Under the pieces are notes generated by a model that saw only the letters and a program-made list of their open reading frames with translations, was not told the DNA's origin and searched no databases. Positions 24,374 through 33,616 of a DNA stretch of 64,000 bases are shown here, in pieces. Positions within the stretch are counted from its first letter, which is position 1, and each line of letters starts with the position of its first letter. The position numbers were made by a program, and so were the translations under genes. This stretch comes from Chloroflexota bacterium (GTDB lineage Bacteria; Chloroflexota; Anaerolineae; Anaerolineales; Villigracilaceae): NCBI GenBank assembly GCA_016234555.1, contig JACRBJ010000058.1, positions 21,284 to 85,283 of the forward strand, given 5' to 3'.

Positions 24374-25510
24374 CTACGGTCTGCTGCCGAGGACGATGGT
24401 CACATCCACCCGTTCTTCGCCGCGCAACACCTGCAGGATGATCGAGTCACCGGGACCTTTGTTGGTGATGAGGTAGGCGAGCATCTCATCAAAGGTGCGG
24501 ACTTCGCGCCCGTCGATGCCAACGATCAAGTCACCGCCACTCAACAGGTTTTGGATGTCGGTCGGTTTTGTAGCGGGGATGATCCCCGCCTGATCGGCTG
24601 GACCGCCGTCGACAACGTCAGTGACGTACGCGCCGGTGTAGGATTTCAGGCCCAGCGCTTCGACCACCGGCAGGGTCAGGTTATCGCTTGGGAGGGCGGA
24701 TATTCCAAGATATGGGTAATCGTATTCCCCTTTTTCGATCAACACGGGGACAACCCTTTTGACCATGTTGATCGAAATGGCAAAGCCGATGCCGGAATTG
24801 ACCGGCTCACCGGTCTCTGTAAAGCTGGTGGTGCGGATGGCGCGGTTAATGCCGATGACTTCGCCGTTGATGTTGAAGAGCGGTCCCCCCGAATTGCCGG
24901 GGTTGATCGCCGCGTCGGTCTGAATGATGTCGCCGGCAGTGAAGAACCTTCCCTCGGAGGTCTCATGGGCGGAGTCCAGCGTGCGTCCCAAAGCGGAGAT
25001 GATGCCAACGGTCATGGTGCTGTTCAAACCAAAGGGGTTGCCGATTGCCACCACCGTCTGACCAACCTTGAGCGTGGTCGAGTCACCCAACGGGAGCGGG
25101 CGAAGCTCGGAGGCGGGGGCATCCACTTTGACAACGGCAATGTCCGAATCGAGGTCGGTGCCGATCACCTTTCCGTATGCCATGTATCCCGAAGTGAAGC
25201 GAACTTCAACCGTGTTCGCGCCTTCGATGACGTGATAGTTTGTGACAACATTTCCCTGCGCGTCATACACAAATCCCGACCCCTGTCCCGTTTCGGTAAT
25301 GATGGCAACCGTGCCGGGGCTGACGGTTTCATAAAGCGCCACCAAACCCTCCTGCTCGGAGGCTGGGTTGGCGGCATTCGATTGAATGGGCGCAACCGGC
25401 ATAACCGGTTGCTGCACTACTGGCGGCTGCGGCTGAAACGATGCTGACTGGCAGGCAAGCATTGCAAGCGCCAAAACTGCCACAGCCAGCATGACTTTTT
25501 TTGTTCTCAT
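24374..25510 (-). CDS. HtrA/Deg-type serine protease (lipoprotein, PDZ domain)
   Basis: A 378-residue trypsin-like S1C protease for envelope protein quality control. The signal peptide ends in a lipobox (LAMLAC, Cys20). The catalytic triad is visible: His93 in VTNYHVIEG, Asp123 in DSDIAVVKV, and Ser207 in GNSGGP. A C-terminal PDZ domain (LSGGDLIVGIDGREV) starts near 280. The lipid anchor would hold the enzyme at the outer face of the membrane. The terminator at 24325-24349 follows. It starts 20 bases after the DnaJ stop on the same strand, so chaperone and protease may be co-expressed. Confidence 0.93.
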   Translation of the reverse strand: MRTKKVMLAVAVLALAMLACQSASFQPQPPVVQQPVMPVAPIQSNAANPASEQEGLVALYETVSPGTVAIITETGQGSGFVYDAQGNVVTNYHVIEGANTVEVRFTSGYMAYGKVIGTDLDSDIAVVKVDAPASELRPLPLGDSTTLKVGQTVVAIGNPFGLNSTMTVGIISALGRTLDSAHETSEGRFFTAGDIIQTDAAINPGNSGGPLFNINGEVIGINRAIRTTSFTETGEPVNSGIGFAISINMVKRVVPVLIEKGEYDYPYLGISALPSDNLTLPVVEALGLKSYTGAYVTDVVDGGPADQAGIIPATKPTDIQNLLSGGDLIVGIDGREVRTFDEMLAYLITNKGPGDSIILQVLRGEERVDVTIVLGSRP

Positions 25511-25530
25511 ACAAACACTCCTGTTACTTT

Positions 25531-26433
25531 CTAAAACTTGATGCGGGCGGCTTCTTCAAGCAACTCTCTCTGCTTGGACGATAGGTATTTGGGAATTTGT
25601 ACCTTCAACCTGACGTAAAGATCGCCTTTCGTGGACGAGCTTTTCAGATGCGGCATTCCGCGCCCGGCGAGACGGAAGACCTGCTCGGGCTGGGTGCCGG
25701 CTGGGATGTTCAGCTTGACCTTGCCGGTGGGCGTTTCCACATCCGTTTCGCCGCCGAGGATCAGGGTGAACACGCTCAGGGTGGATGTGGTGTAAAGGTC
25801 GTAGCCGTCGCGCTCGAAGCGATCTTCGTCCGTGATGTTCACGATAAGGTACAAGTCCAGCCCTTCCGGTCCCGCACCTGCCACGCGGACTTTGGATCCG
25901 GTCTTCACCCCGGCCGGGATTCGTACCTGCAACTTGCGTCCGCTGGTTTGTAGTTGACGGGTGGTGCCTTCGTAGGCTTCCTGAAAGCTGATCTGAATAT
26001 CCTGCTGATAGCCCTGCAGCTGCTGTTGCGCCGCCTGATTGCGGATGGAGGAACGCATGGCTTCGCCGAAGATGGCTCTGAAAAAATCCGAGAAGCCGCC
26101 ACCCGCGAAGGGGTCTTCGGCGCTGCCGTAACCCCGCTGCTGGGTGCCACCCTGCTGGAACCAGTCATCCCACTGAAAGTCACCCGGTCGCCCGCCGCGT
26201 GTTCGAAAATCTGAGTACGCGCTGCCAAGCTGGTCGTAACGGGCGCGTTTGGTCTCGTCGCTCAGGACTTGATACGCCTCATTGATTTCCTTGAACTTCT
26301 CTTCGGCTTTTTTATCACCGGGATTTTTATCGGGATGATATTGCATGGCGAGCTTGCGATACGCCTTGCGGATATCGTCCGCACTGGCTTTGCGCTCCAC
26401 GCCGAGAATTTTGTAATAATCCTTGTAGTCCAT
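25531..26433 (-). CDS. DnaJ-family co-chaperone, CbpA-like
   Basis: A 300-residue class B J protein. The J domain spans about 1-70 with HPD at 33-35 ([11 protein letters not shown]). A glycine/phenylalanine- and glutamine-rich stretch (about 75-150) has no zinc finger. The C-terminal DnaJ substrate-binding domain follows ([21 protein letters not shown], then [25 protein letters not shown]). These proteins deliver clients to DnaK. The start ATG 26433 is preferred; the in-frame ATG at 26469 adds a non-family segment. No dnaK or grpE lies nearby. Confidence 0.92.
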   Translation of the reverse strand: MDYKDYYKILGVERKASADDIRKAYRKLAMQYHPDKNPGDKKAEEKFKEINEAYQVLSDETKRARYDQLGSAYSDFRTRGGRPGDFQWDDWFQQGGTQQRGYGSAEDPFAGGGFSDFFRAIFGEAMRSSIRNQAAQQQLQGYQQDIQISFQEAYEGTTRQLQTSGRKLQVRIPAGVKTGSKVRVAGAGPEGLDLYLIVNITDEDRFERDGYDLYTTSTLSVFTLILGGETDVETPTGKVKLNIPAGTQPEQVFRLAGRGMPHLKSSSTKGDLYVRLKVQIPKYLSSKQRELLEEAARIKF

Positions 26434-26605
26434 AGCGCTATTGTTATCACCGCGCCGGTTGAGAGTCAAGCGCCCAAAAGGCTCGCTAACATAACTCTAA
26501 CCTGTGTTTTGTGATACAGTTGCGAAACCATACTCCCGCGGTGGCTGGAGCATGATTTAAAAGACGGTTGCAGGACCAATTCCAAGCAGAAGGGATGAAT
26601 AACCG

Positions 26606-27187
26606 ATGAAATCAATATGTGTTTTTTGCGGGTCTTCGGACTCTGTCCACGCGGACTACAAGACTGCGGCATACCAGTTGGGAAAACTGCTCGCCGAGAG
26701 CGGAATCAGTGTGGTGTATGGCGGCGGCAAAACTGGATTGATGGGAAAGGTGGCGGATGGCGCGGTGGATGCGGGCGGAGAGGTGATCGGCGTCATCATC
26801 CCTTCGATGAACACGCCGTCGCTGGCGCATACCGGACTCGCCCGGATGGACGTCACCCCGCACATGCACAGCCGCAAGGCGCGGATGCATGAGCTGTCCG
26901 ACGGCTATATCGCCCTGCCCGGCGGCTTCGGCACCTGGGACGAACTCTTCGAGACCGTCACCTGGGCGCAGACCGGGGCGCACGAGAAACCCGTCGGCTT
27001 GCTCAACGTGCGTGGATACTACAATCCCCTGCTGGCAGCAATGGATCATGCCGTTGCTGAAGGATTTATCTTCAAAGAACATCGGGATGCGATTTGCTGT
27101 GAAGTGGAGCCGCGTCAGTTGCTGGATGCGATGAAAAAATATGACCACCCGCATGATGCGGTCAAACGGTGGATGAGAGAGGATTGA
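26606..27187 (+). CDS. LOG-family protein (TIGR00730; phosphoribohydrolase-like)
   Basis: A 193-residue protein of the lysine-decarboxylase-like/LOG family. It starts KSICVFCGSSDS and carries the signature PGGFGTWDELFE near 110, which forms the nucleotide-binding and catalytic site. Known members release the cytokinin base from its ribotide or cleave AMP-like nucleotides. In bacteria the role is often unclear. It is divergent from the DnaJ gene and followed by a strong terminator. Confidence 0.93.
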   Translation: MKSICVFCGSSDSVHADYKTAAYQLGKLLAESGISVVYGGGKTGLMGKVADGAVDAGGEVIGVIIPSMNTPSLAHTGLARMDVTPHMHSRKARMHELSDGYIALPGGFGTWDELFETVTWAQTGAHEKPVGLLNVRGYYNPLLAAMDHAVAEGFIFKEHRDAICCEVEPRQLLDAMKKYDHPHDAVKRWMRED

Positions 27188-27190
27188 ATG

Positions 27191-27223
27191 AACATCCCGC
27201 AGACGCCTTGTCTGCGGGATGTT
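27191..27223. terminator. Terminator between the LOG gene and the DfsB-like gene
   Basis: aacatcccgcagac (27191-27204) pairs with gtctgcgggatgtt (27210-27223) around a 5-base loop. It is T-rich downstream on the plus side and can end both convergent transcripts. Confidence 0.7.
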
Positions 27224-27227
27224 TTCA

Positions 27228-27731
27228 TTAACCTTTTATCGCCTTTTCAATCGTCTTGCGGTGTTCGGCGAAATGATCGGTGGTGTCGCCCAGGATCCAC
27301 AAAAGCAGTGGACGTTTTTCGGGGTCGTCGGCGTGACGCGGCTTGAGCATATCCTCGAAGGTCATCGCCTCCAGCTTTGCCGTCAGCTTCTCGTAAACTT
27401 GATTCAGTTCATCCAAGACATCCTGTCTCGAACGATTTCGGTTCCGTTCAAGCAGGATCGGATTGATGACTTCCATGTCCCAATCTTTTACCGCGTCTTC
27501 GGAAACGCCGAGGACTTCATGACTTGGGCGGTGGTCCATGTGAACACCCATGAGGACATTCATCCACTCTGAAAGGTGGGCAAGATTGTCTTTTGGCGAC
27601 CAGCCTCCAGCGTCGGGTTTGGTCATCTGCTCATCGGTCAGCTTGTTCACCACATCCATCAACAGCTTCCACTCCCGCTCGATGGCAGACATCAATTCAC
27701 GTTTGTTTCCAGGCATCCATTGCTCATCCAT
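27228..27731 (-). CDS. ClbS/DfsB-type four-helix bundle protein
   Basis: A 167-residue DinB-superfamily-like helical bundle. The pattern (MPGNKRELMSAIEREWKLL, then PDAGGWSPKDNLAHLSEWM) matches ClbS/DfsB proteins. ClbS protects E. coli from colibactin by hydrolysing its warhead; other members have unknown roles. The protein is cytosolic with no membrane helices. The start may be Met at 27731 or at 27716. Its stop faces the LOG gene across a shared terminator. Confidence 0.8.
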   Translation of the reverse strand: MDEQWMPGNKRELMSAIEREWKLLMDVVNKLTDEQMTKPDAGGWSPKDNLAHLSEWMNVLMGVHMDHRPSHEVLGVSEDAVKDWDMEVINPILLERNRNRSRQDVLDELNQVYEKLTAKLEAMTFEDMLKPRHADDPEKRPLLLWILGDTTDHFAEHRKTIEKAIKG

Positions 27732-27741
27732 ACGTCATCTC

Positions 27742-28425
27742 CTATAAAGTTATCAACTTTCCTTCTTCCAGTTTTTCCTTTTCCTGATCCTTGCGCAAAA
27801 TCCAAGCCTCACCGCGGACGAGGGTGGTCTTCTTCCCATCCACTTTGACGTAGGCGCCGTCGCACAGCATGACCACCGGATTATCGTGGAAGAAATGATA
27901 ATCCGCAAGCCATTCGTCTTTCATGGCTTGGCCATAATCATCCAGCGGATAATGAGGCGAGAAATTGAACGGCGTGACGTTCAACCCCTCGAAGTGCGGC
28001 GTGGAGACCGTGTTCATGTCTTTGGACGTGAGGATGTTCGGTCCGCAGAGAATCGTCCCTGCGCTGAAGGCAACGACTGGCAGACCAGCCTGAACTTTCT
28101 TCCGCAGGAAAAGCATCAGGCGGCTGACGTTCAGACGATGGTTGAGCAGGAAGGTATTTCCGCCAGGGATGTAGACCAACGCCGCGCGACGGATCACGTC
28201 CTCCATCTGCGGCAGGGTCATGAGTTCGGCGTTGAGCATTTCGATCTGCGCCAAACCCTTGAACGAGTCTGCGGTGAACTCCTGCCAGCGTTCGGCAAAC
28301 AGTGAGGCAAGCGGAAGATACGCCACCGTCGCGTCGGGCTTGCCTTCGAGATAGGGTCGGCTGGCTTCGATCACGTAGCGAATATCATCTTTGCCAGGGG
28401 AGGAAAAAAGGTGGAGGTTCGGCAT
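27742..28425 (-). CDS. Peptidase E-like (S51) type 1 glutamine amidotransferase-like protein
   Basis: A 227-residue protein with the S51 dipeptidase E fold. It starts LHLFSSPGKDDIRYVIEA and has YIPGGNTFLLNHRL near 90 and the nucleophile-elbow-like VVAFSAGTILCGPN near 117, where Ser occupies the place of Cys in glutamine amidotransferases. Peptidase E releases N-terminal Asp from dipeptides; cyanophycinase-like relatives share the fold. Catalysis here is inferred. The start is 4 bases from the HEAT-repeat gene stop, so both are probably co-transcribed. Confidence 0.8.
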   Translation of the reverse strand: MPNLHLFSSPGKDDIRYVIEASRPYLEGKPDATVAYLPLASLFAERWQEFTADSFKGLAQIEMLNAELMTLPQMEDVIRRAALVYIPGGNTFLLNHRLNVSRLMLFLRKKVQAGLPVVAFSAGTILCGPNILTSKDMNTVSTPHFEGLNVTPFNFSPHYPLDDYGQAMKDEWLADYHFFHDNPVVMLCDGAYVKVDGKKTTLVRGEAWILRKDQEKEKLEEGKLITL

Positions 28426-28429
28426 GGCT

Positions 28430-29041
28430 TTATCCCAATAACTTGCTTGCCAGTTTGTAGGTCAGGCGGATACGTTTATCCGACGCGTCCCACGTTTTCA
28501 GTTCAGCGCAGATCAAATCCGTGTGCTTGCGGCTGATGTCGCGCAGGGCATTGCCCACCGACTTGCGGACGTACTCGCTTTCGTCCGCTTTCAACTGACT
28601 GAGGAGTTGAATCGCAGCTTCGGGATGGTCGCAGAAATACTCGCGCCCAGTCCAGATGCGCAGACCTTCGGTCACTGCCCGGCGGACGTTTGGATGCTCG
28701 TCGCGGAGCCAGTCCTCGATGGTGGGCAGGGCGTTGCCGTAGCCAATGTCGCTGCAATACTGGTCGAAGGCTTTGGCGAGGATTTCCTGCACGCGCCAGT
28801 CTGTATCCCGGCTGATTTGTTTCCGCATGATCGCAAAACTCGTCTTCGACTTGGCTGCCAGAAATCCAAAGAGGAAGGTCGCCAACATGCGCGCCTGATT
28901 AACTTCGGAGGCGAGCAATTCCTTCGCAAGTGAAAAGGTCTCTGCCCGGCTGTGACTGGCAAAGACTTCTTCGGCGGCTCTCAAAATGTCGGTGAAGCCG
29001 TGCTCTGTTTTCCGAACGCGTTGGATGAGGGTTTTGACCAT
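28430..29041 (-). CDS. HEAT-repeat DNA alkylation repair-like protein
   Basis: A 203-residue all-helical HEAT-repeat protein of the DNA alkylation repair (AlkC/AlkD-related) group. The pattern EVFASHSRAETFSLAKELLASE and repeated WRVQEILAKAFDQY, NVRRAVTEGLRIWTG, YVRKSVGNALRDISR are the paired helices of successive HEAT units. Relatives wrap DNA and excise alkylated bases. Conserved catalytic Asp/Trp positions of AlkD are not confirmed by eye. It starts 9 bases after the methionine aminopeptidase stop. Confidence 0.75.
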   Translation of the reverse strand: MVKTLIQRVRKTEHGFTDILRAAEEVFASHSRAETFSLAKELLASEVNQARMLATFLFGFLAAKSKTSFAIMRKQISRDTDWRVQEILAKAFDQYCSDIGYGNALPTIEDWLRDEHPNVRRAVTEGLRIWTGREYFCDHPEAAIQLLSQLKADESEYVRKSVGNALRDISRKHTDLICAELKTWDASDKRIRLTYKLASKLLG

Positions 29042-29050
29042 GTGATTTTT

Positions 29051-29794
29051 TTATGCTGTGAGAATAATTGGCTCGTCCTTTGTGACGATGATCGTGTGCT
29101 CGAATTGCGCCGCGATGGTGCGGTCCGTTGTCCGCAGGGACCAGCCATCGGCTTCCTCGGTGACGTGTCCTTTGCCGGTGGTGAGGAACGGCTCGATTGC
29201 CAGAACCAGTCCCTCCTTCAAAACATACCGATCTCGCGGTTTGAATTGATTGAAGACCTGCACCGGCTCCTCATGCAAATGACGTCCAATGCCGTGACCG
29301 GTCAGGTCGTAGATGACGTCGTATCCGTTCCGCCTTGCCTCGCCCTGCACCGCTTTGCCGATGTTATTGATGGTCTGCCCGGCGCGCGCCGCCTGCACCG
29401 CCTTCTCCAACGCGGACTTGGTCGCCGCGATAATCTTTTCATACTCCGGTACCTGCGCCGCAACCACCATCGAAGCGCCCGTGTCGCCGAAGTAGCCATT
29501 CATTTCAGCCGAGACGTCGATATTGATCAACTCACCTTCGCGCAAAACATGATCGCCGGGGATGCCGTGCGCGATGACCGGCGAAACGCTGATACAGGTC
29601 GCGCCGGGAAACTGGTACAAATTCATAGGCGCAGAATTTGCCCCTGCCTTTTCAAAAACTTCGTTGCCGATGGCATCCAGTTCCGCCGTGGTCATGCCGG
29701 GCTGGACGGCTTCCATCATCTTCCGCAACGTCACCGCACAGATGTGTCCGATGGTTTTCAAGCCTGCGATGTCTTCTTCGTTTTCAATGATCAT
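29051..29794 (-). CDS. map: Methionine aminopeptidase, type I
   Basis: A 247-residue M24 peptidase that removes the initiator Met. It starts with EDIAGLKTIGHICAVTLRKM. Metal-ligand segments are visible: Asp in NIDVSAEMNGYFGDTGAS, His in GHGIGRHLHEEP, and Glu in AIEPFLTTG and in FEHTIIVT. Length and order are typical of type I enzymes without an N-terminal zinc domain. The start overlaps the thymidylate kinase stop by 4 bases (ATGA). Confidence 0.96.
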   Translation of the reverse strand: MIIENEEDIAGLKTIGHICAVTLRKMMEAVQPGMTTAELDAIGNEVFEKAGANSAPMNLYQFPGATCISVSPVIAHGIPGDHVLREGELINIDVSAEMNGYFGDTGASMVVAAQVPEYEKIIAATKSALEKAVQAARAGQTINNIGKAVQGEARRNGYDVIYDLTGHGIGRHLHEEPVQVFNQFKPRDRYVLKEGLVLAIEPFLTTGKGHVTEEADGWSLRTTDRTIAAQFEHTIIVTKDEPIILTA

Positions 29795-30417
29795 TGACTT
29801 TTGACCTTCAACTTACCCACAATCACCTTCTTCAACTCTGCCTGCACATCATCCCACTTCTGCTCTGAGTTGACCACAACCCATCGCCCCGGTTCAGCTT
29901 TGACCATCTCCAAATATCCCGCGCGGACACGGTGATAAAACTGGATCGTTTGGTCATCCATGCGATTCCACTCGGATTGATTCTGCTTCTTACGTCTCAA
30001 ACCGACTTCCACGTCGAGGTCGAGCAAAATCGTCAGGTCGGGAGTCAAACCGCCGGTGGCGTAACGCACCAGCCCGCGCACCTGCTCCAAGTCCTGTTGA
30101 TGTCCATAACCCTGATAGGCAATCGTCGAGTCGTAATAACGGTCCGAGATGACGATCTCACCCGCCGCCAGTCTCGGCTTGATGACCTGCTCCACGATCT
30201 GCGCGCGCGCGGCTTGGTAGAGCAGGGTTTCCGTCCGCGGGTGCATCTCGGCATTCTTCAAGTCGTGCAGCACATCGCGAATTTGCTCGCTGATGGATGT
30301 CCCGCCCGGTTCGCGGGTGGGGAAAACGGTGCAGCCCTTCTCGCGCAGGTATTCAACGAGATAAGGGATGTGGGATGTCTTGCCGGAGCCTTCGGGACCT
30401 TCGAGTGTGATGAACAT
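29791..30417 (-). CDS. tmk: Thymidylate kinase
   Basis: A 208-residue dTMP kinase that makes dTDP for DNA synthesis. P-loop GPEGSGKT is at 7-14; the DRYYDSTIAYQGYG DR motif near 95 and the LID region (RKKQNQSEWNRM) near 148 are typical. The frame continues upstream of the true start for over 100 codons, but ATG 30417 begins the conserved FITLEGPEGSGK. It overlaps map by 4 bases. Confidence 0.96.
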   Translation of the reverse strand: MFITLEGPEGSGKTSHIPYLVEYLREKGCTVFPTREPGGTSISEQIRDVLHDLKNAEMHPRTETLLYQAARAQIVEQVIKPRLAAGEIVISDRYYDSTIAYQGYGHQQDLEQVRGLVRYATGGLTPDLTILLDLDVEVGLRRKKQNQSEWNRMDDQTIQFYHRVRAGYLEMVKAEPGRWVVVNSEQKWDDVQAELKKVIVGKLKVKSQ

Positions 30418-30467
30418 GGGGATAGTATACAGGGAAAAAGTAAACAGGTAGACAGAGGAAACGGGCT

Positions 30468-31064
30468 TTATTCCTCTTCCAGCGGGATGTATTTCTTCGG
30501 CGGGCGAATCCCCACCAACCCTTTGAACGAAGCCCGGATCGCTTTCATGTCTGCCTCCATGTCGTCGGTGGGGTGGAACACCTGTCCCACGTGGACGGTC
30601 TTGCGCCTGCCATCCACCTTCGCCATCACGATGGGAATCCCCGCCCCTTTGGCAATGTGATAAAAGCCGCGCTTCCACTCCTTCACGCCGTGACGTGTCC
30701 CTTCGGGGGCAATGACCAGGATGAACTGCTCGGCTTGTTGACACGCTTCCACGGTTTGCTCCACCAGCCCCGTGGACTTGGAACGGTCAACGGGGATGCC
30801 GCCGCAATAACGGAAGAACCAGCCAACCGGGCTGCGGAACAATTCCACCTTTCCCATGTAACTCACGTTGATTTTCAGGCGAAAGATGATGCCGAGAAAC
30901 AGGACGAAGTCCCAGTTCGAGGTGTGAGGCGCGCCGATGATGACATACTTGGGCAGGTCGGGCAATGTCCCGTCCACGCGCCAGCCTGCCAGGCGCATGA
31001 TCGAATTGCTCGCCAACCGCAGGAGCGGACTGAGAATGGGGGTGGTGAAAATGGTGGCTTTCAA
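30468..31064 (-). CDS. Lysophospholipid acyltransferase-like protein (PlsC family)
   Basis: A 198-residue acyltransferase. The catalytic H-x4-D motif is visible as HTSNWDFVLFL near 47. The downstream glycerol-phosphate site APEGTRHGVKEWKRGFYHIAKGAGIPIV is near 120-150. PlsC-type enzymes acylate lysophosphatidate or other lysolipids at the inner membrane face. It ends about 50 bases before the thymidylate kinase start, so the two may be co-transcribed. The specific acyl acceptor is not known. Confidence 0.88.
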   Translation of the reverse strand: MKATIFTTPILSPLLRLASNSIMRLAGWRVDGTLPDLPKYVIIGAPHTSNWDFVLFLGIIFRLKINVSYMGKVELFRSPVGWFFRYCGGIPVDRSKSTGLVEQTVEACQQAEQFILVIAPEGTRHGVKEWKRGFYHIAKGAGIPIVMAKVDGRRKTVHVGQVFHPTDDMEADMKAIRASFKGLVGIRPPKKYIPLEEE

Positions 31065-31201
31065 TTTTTTCTCCTTGCCTGCCGGGAATTGGCGAATTGA
31101 ACGACGGAATAGGCGCCGGATGAGGTGGTAAAATCTTCTCCGCTTGCATCCTACGCTTATTAATTATATGCGGGAAAATTGGTTCCGCCGCTTTTTGGAC
31201 A

Positions 31202-32740
31202 ATGAATGAAATCATGATTCTGGCATGGAATAGGTTGAAGTCGATTATAAAACCAGGGCTGATCGGGTGGTGTATTGTCATCCTGGGGTTTGTTCTCCGC
31301 GTGCGGCAGTATCTTGATAATCGTTCCTTTTCAGGCGACGAAGCCAGCCTGGCGTTGAACATCCTCTCGCGGTCGTTTGCGGGACTGACCCAGCCGCTTG
31401 GGTATCGCCAAGCCGCCCCGGTCGGGTTCCTGTTCATCGAAAAATCGCTCATCGTCCTTTTCGGCAATGCAGACTATATCCTGCGGCTGTTCCCACTGGC
31501 ATGCGGCATCCTGGCGGTTTACCTGCTCCATCGCATCGTTCGAGACTCCTTCGGGTTTGCCGGTCTCTTTGCGCTTGCGATGTTCGCCTTGAACTCGTGG
31601 CAGGTTTTCTTCGCCACCGAACTCAAACAATACGCCAGCGATGTCATGGTCACGCTGCTGCTGGTTTATCTGGCAATTCGCTGCCTTGCAGAGAAACCCT
31701 CGCTCAGGGATTTTATCTGGCTGGGGGTTGCGGGGACAATTGCCATCTGGATATCCCATGCTTCGGTCTTCACCCTCGCTGGGATCGGCATCGCGCTGCT
31801 GTTTGAAAAGTATGCGCGGAAGAAACCGATTCCCTTCCTATGGCTCTTCGCCCTGGGCGCAGCCTGGCTCCTTTCGTTTGGCGTTGACTACCTCGTCGCC
31901 TTGCGGCACACAGCCTCCGACAGTTTTTTTCAGGTCTTCTGGAAAAAATCCTTCCTGCCCCTGCCGCCCTGGTCGGATGTACCCTGGCTGCTGAACGTCT
32001 ACTACAAATATGTTTTGCTCATCCTGAACAGGACAGACTCGATCATGGATCACTTTGTCCTTGCCCTGGCGGTGATCGGGGGCTTGTCGCTTTTCGCGCG
32101 GCGGACGGGCGTGGGGTTGGTTCTCGTCCTCCCGTTCATCATGACCCTGACGGCTTCGGCTTTGCAGAAATACCCGCTCTCCTACCGGTTCATGCTCTTC
32201 CTCGTCCCACTGACATTGCTGTTGATGGCGGAGGGCATTCAAAGGATTTACTCGCTCCTTGCGAAATTGCAGAAACACCTCGCCCTGATCCTGTGCGGAA
32301 TTCCCGTGGCGATCATGCTCTTCTTCTCCGCCCAGTCGGCGATTGGCAACTTCAAAAACCCCTCCACCGTGGCGGAAATAAAGCCCGCGCTGAAATATGT
32401 CGCGGAAAACAAAAAACCAGATGACTTGATTTACGTCCACTATCGCTCCGTCCCCGCCTTTACTTATTATGCTCCTTTCTATCAGCTCGACACGGATCAA
32501 GTCATCGCCGGCGTGGACAGGCAGTCTCCTCAAAAAGCGCTCGACCGTTTCTTCATCGACGTGAAGGACCTCAGGGGAAACGACAGGGTGTGGTTCGTCA
32601 TGGTTGAACTCCCCTACTGCGACGGCTGCGAAGGCGACATCCAAAAATATTTCACCGATTACATCGACCAATACGGCTCGATGCTGGACAGCGTCCGCGC
32701 TGTGAGTTCCGCCGCATATCTTTATGATCTGAATCCCTAG
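31202..32740 (+). CDS. Multi-spanning membrane glycosyltransferase-like protein (GT39/ArnT superfamily)
   Basis: A 512-residue integral membrane protein with about ten to twelve helices. Near 43 GDEASLALNI supplies the acidic pair in the first outer loop that is the catalytic-base signature of GT-C fold enzymes (GT39, ArnT-like). Such enzymes transfer sugars from polyprenyl-phosphate donors to proteins, lipids or glycans outside the cell. A large hydrophilic C-terminal part faces outward. The start could be ATG 31202 or ATG 31214; no ribosome-binding site is obvious. It opens the surface-glycan region and is followed 15 bases later by a sulfotransferase. Substrate unknown. Confidence 0.8.
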   Translation: MNEIMILAWNRLKSIIKPGLIGWCIVILGFVLRVRQYLDNRSFSGDEASLALNILSRSFAGLTQPLGYRQAAPVGFLFIEKSLIVLFGNADYILRLFPLACGILAVYLLHRIVRDSFGFAGLFALAMFALNSWQVFFATELKQYASDVMVTLLLVYLAIRCLAEKPSLRDFIWLGVAGTIAIWISHASVFTLAGIGIALLFEKYARKKPIPFLWLFALGAAWLLSFGVDYLVALRHTASDSFFQVFWKKSFLPLPPWSDVPWLLNVYYKYVLLILNRTDSIMDHFVLALAVIGGLSLFARRTGVGLVLVLPFIMTLTASALQKYPLSYRFMLFLVPLTLLLMAEGIQRIYSLLAKLQKHLALILCGIPVAIMLFFSAQSAIGNFKNPSTVAEIKPALKYVAENKKPDDLIYVHYRSVPAFTYYAPFYQLDTDQVIAGVDRQSPQKALDRFFIDVKDLRGNDRVWFVMVELPYCDGCEGDIQKYFTDYIDQYGSMLDSVRAVSSAAYLYDLNP

Positions 32741-32755
32741 AAGGCAAAAGTTTGC

Positions 32756-33604
32756 ATGTCCATTAAATCCATCCTTCGCTCCACGCTCTACCAGACCGAA
32801 AAACTGGCGCAGCGTTTGCGCTTCGCTTCCCAGCCTGCCGGCCTTCCCATCCTGCTTGGCATCTCCTTTCCCAAAAGCGGCACGCATCTACTCGACCAAA
32901 TCCTGCTTGGCTTCTCGAACGTCGCCCCCTACGCCAAACGGGTTCACTCGTTTTATGCCGAATACGAAGGCGAGAGCGGACGCAAGCGCAATCCCGAACA
33001 AGCCATCGCCTGGCTCGACTCCCTTCGTCCGCGCGATGTGGCTTCGGCGCATCTCTTCGCCCGACCCGAAGCCGTCCGCCGCGTTTGTTCGCCGAAGTTC
33101 GCGCCGTATTTTATTTTCCGCGACCCGCGTGACGTGGTCGTCTCGCACGTCTTCTACGTCACCGACATGGAGGCGCGCCACGTCCACCACAACTACTATC
33201 AATCCCTGCCTGATTTCGATGCGCGGCTCAAGGTCAGCATTTTGGGGCGACCAGACTCCGAAGCCGAGTTCCCAGACATCGCGGGACGTTTCGCCCCCTA
33301 TCTCGATTGGCTGAATCAGCCCGAAGTGTTGACAATCCACTTCGAGGATTTGATCCACGACCGGGCCGCGACCCTGACCCGAATCATGGATCACCTCCTC
33401 AGCCGAATCCCGCTCCACTCCACCCGCGAGTTGATTCTGGATTCCCTCGAAAGCTCCATCAACCCGAAGAAATCCCCGACCTTCCGCTCCGGCAAAACGG
33501 GCGAGTGGAAGAAGCATTTCACCGAAGAGCATAAAAAAATCTTCAAGGATGTGGCTGGCGATCTGCTGGTGAGATTGGGATACGAGCAAAACAACGACTG
33601 GTAA
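32756..33604 (+). CDS. Sulfotransferase-family protein
   Basis: A 282-residue enzyme with the PAPS-binding signature FPKSGTHLL (38-46; 5'-phosphosulfate loop) and the 3'-phosphate loop FRDPRDVVVSHVFY near 120. These enzymes move sulfate from PAPS to hydroxyl groups of sugars, lipids or proteins. A terminal KSPTFRSGKTGEWKKHFT resembles the C-terminal PAPS-contact RKG-like region. Placement among glycosyltransferase genes suggests sulfation of a surface glycan. No PAPS-synthesis genes are nearby. Confidence 0.87.
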   Translation: MSIKSILRSTLYQTEKLAQRLRFASQPAGLPILLGISFPKSGTHLLDQILLGFSNVAPYAKRVHSFYAEYEGESGRKRNPEQAIAWLDSLRPRDVASAHLFARPEAVRRVCSPKFAPYFIFRDPRDVVVSHVFYVTDMEARHVHHNYYQSLPDFDARLKVSILGRPDSEAEFPDIAGRFAPYLDWLNQPEVLTIHFEDLIHDRAATLTRIMDHLLSRIPLHSTRELILDSLESSINPKKSPTFRSGKTGEWKKHFTEEHKKIFKDVAGDLLVRLGYEQNNDW

Positions 33605-33616
33605 AGCGCTGGAAAA

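Noticed and set aside
30418..30744. N-terminal extension of thymidylate kinase
   Set aside because: The extra residues overlap the acyltransferase gene and lack kinase resemblance; FITLEGPEGSGKT marks the true start.
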